This document shows positions 63,623-64,000 of a stretch of 64,000 nucleotides of DNA, one piece after another. The translations under genes were made by a program, and so were the position numbers. The DNA lies in NCBI RefSeq assembly GCF_003992315.1, contig NZ_RQVE01000004.1:62001-126000 (forward strand), written 5' to 3'. This DNA is from Veillonella sp. 3891. GTDB taxonomy: Bacteria > Bacillota > Negativicutes > Veillonellales > Veillonellaceae. Positions within the stretch are counted from its first letter, which is position 1. Each line of letters opens with the position of its first letter. The notes under the pieces were generated by a model. The model saw only the letters and a program-made list of their open reading frames with translations, was not told the origin of the DNA and did no database searches.

Positions 63623-64000
63623 AAAACTTCTTCTCACGATTGTGGTAGGGATATTAATTCTCTTAGGTTTTGGATACTTCCTATATGGTGGTACCGATAC
63701 GACATCGGTGGGGCCATCGGGTAATTCCATTAGCTTTAATGGTACAGAACTGAAAGAAGAAAAAAATGGACAACTCATTTGGTCTGTAAAAGCTGAGAAA
63801 ATCAGTCTGGACCAAACTACGAAAGTCATCACTTTAGAAAATGTAACGGGTACCTTTCATAAAGATGGAACGACGCTGACTGTGAAGGCTCCGAAAGGAC
63901 TCGTATCTAAGGATCATGGACAGATTACTTTATCAGGAGGTATTGAGGCAACTTCTAGTACAGGTGCTAGTCTCCGAACGGAAGGATTAGAGTATACTAG
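63609..64000 (+). CDS. lptC: LptC-like LPS export protein (3' end outside window)
   Basis: The start of a gene open to the end of the window, 130 codons visible. The N-terminus is one membrane helix (LLLTIVVGILILLGFGYFL), followed by a beta-rich periplasmic domain (KEEKNGQLIWSVKAEKISLD, VTGTFHKDGTTLTVKAPKG) as in LptC/YrbK. LptC links the inner-membrane LptBFG transporter to LptA in the LPS bridge. The ATG overlaps the acyltransferase gene, and aagtgagggagg lies upstream. lptA and lptB are expected beyond the window. Confidence 0.85.
   Translation, partial: MKNNKKLLLTIVVGILILLGFGYFLYGGTDTTSVGPSGNSISFNGTELKEEKNGQLIWSVKAEKISLDQTTKVITLENVTGTFHKDGTTLTVKAPKGLVSKDHGQITLSGGIEATSSTGASLRTEGLEYT

Overview
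The window looks like a chromosomal segment of a diderm Firmicute of the class Negativicutes, most likely Veillonella or a close relative. The evidence is a mix of Firmicute signatures (PyrR with a PyrR-type attenuator, rapZ-yvcK-whiA, strong aaggagg ribosome sites, AT-rich DNA) with a full Gram-negative outer-membrane programme (BamA, OmpH/Skp, Lpx, Kds, MsbA, LptC, ExbB/ExbD/TonB). The genus call is an inference from gene content; no rRNA is present. No tRNA, rRNA, CRISPR array, insertion sequence or prophage was seen.

Layout. (1) 1-7.1 kb, plus strand: 3' end of recQ, then thyA-folA-tex-lspA-rluD-pyrR and a DUF554 membrane protein. (2) 7.4-21.7 kb: a small Cys-rich YgbA-type protein, then a probable iron/heme (or corrinoid) locus. 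It holds a FecCD-type permease, an ATPase and a lipoprotein, then a CobN/HmuS/BchH-type large chelatase with its ChlI and ChlD partners, then hemE, hemH and a fused hemY-hemQ. The last three genes encode all steps from uroporphyrinogen III to haem by the coproporphyrin route. (3) 22-27.5 kb: a Cof-type HAD hydrolase, rapZ-yvcK-whiA and an exported protein of unknown function. (4) 27.6-33.3 kb: an AraC-type regulator, exbB-exbD-tonB, a HutW/HmuW/ChuW-type radical SAM protein with a histidine-rich repeat tail, and a flavodoxin. This resembles anaerobic haem uptake and degradation loci. (5) 33.4-41.8 kb: a PyrR-attenuated pyrimidine operon pyrB-pyrC-carA-carB-pyrK-pyrD. (6) 41.9-43.0 kb: two minus-strand genes, SHOCT-domain and DUF805. 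(7) 43.2-64 kb: an outer-membrane biogenesis cluster: bamA, two unknown envelope proteins, three ompH-like genes, lpxD-lpxL-lpxC-fabZ-lpxA, lpxI-lpxB-msbA-waaA, lpxK-kdsB-kdsA-kdsD-kdsC, a second lpxL-like gene and the start of lptC.

The most unusual content is haem-related. HemY (CgoX) and HemQ (ChdC) are joined in one frame by a His/Gly-rich linker. Exactly at the junction is a strong internal ribosome site with an in-frame ATG, so a free HemQ could also be made. His-rich low-complexity sequence recurs in the radical SAM protein (93-bp tandem DNA repeats) and in the flavodoxin. The chelatase and transporter operons have closely matching promoters. Each starts with a very short reading frame whose stop overlaps the first structural ATG as ATGA. 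The transporter leader also has a terminator-like hairpin and a hairpin that hides its ribosome site. Upstream of the flavodoxin is a gene-free stretch with five strong inverted repeats. The flavodoxin and yvcK each carry a Shine-Dalgarno sequence far from the start codon, with an intervening hairpin that would restore a spacing of about 9 nt.

Functions are assigned by recognising families and motifs by eye; no database search was run.
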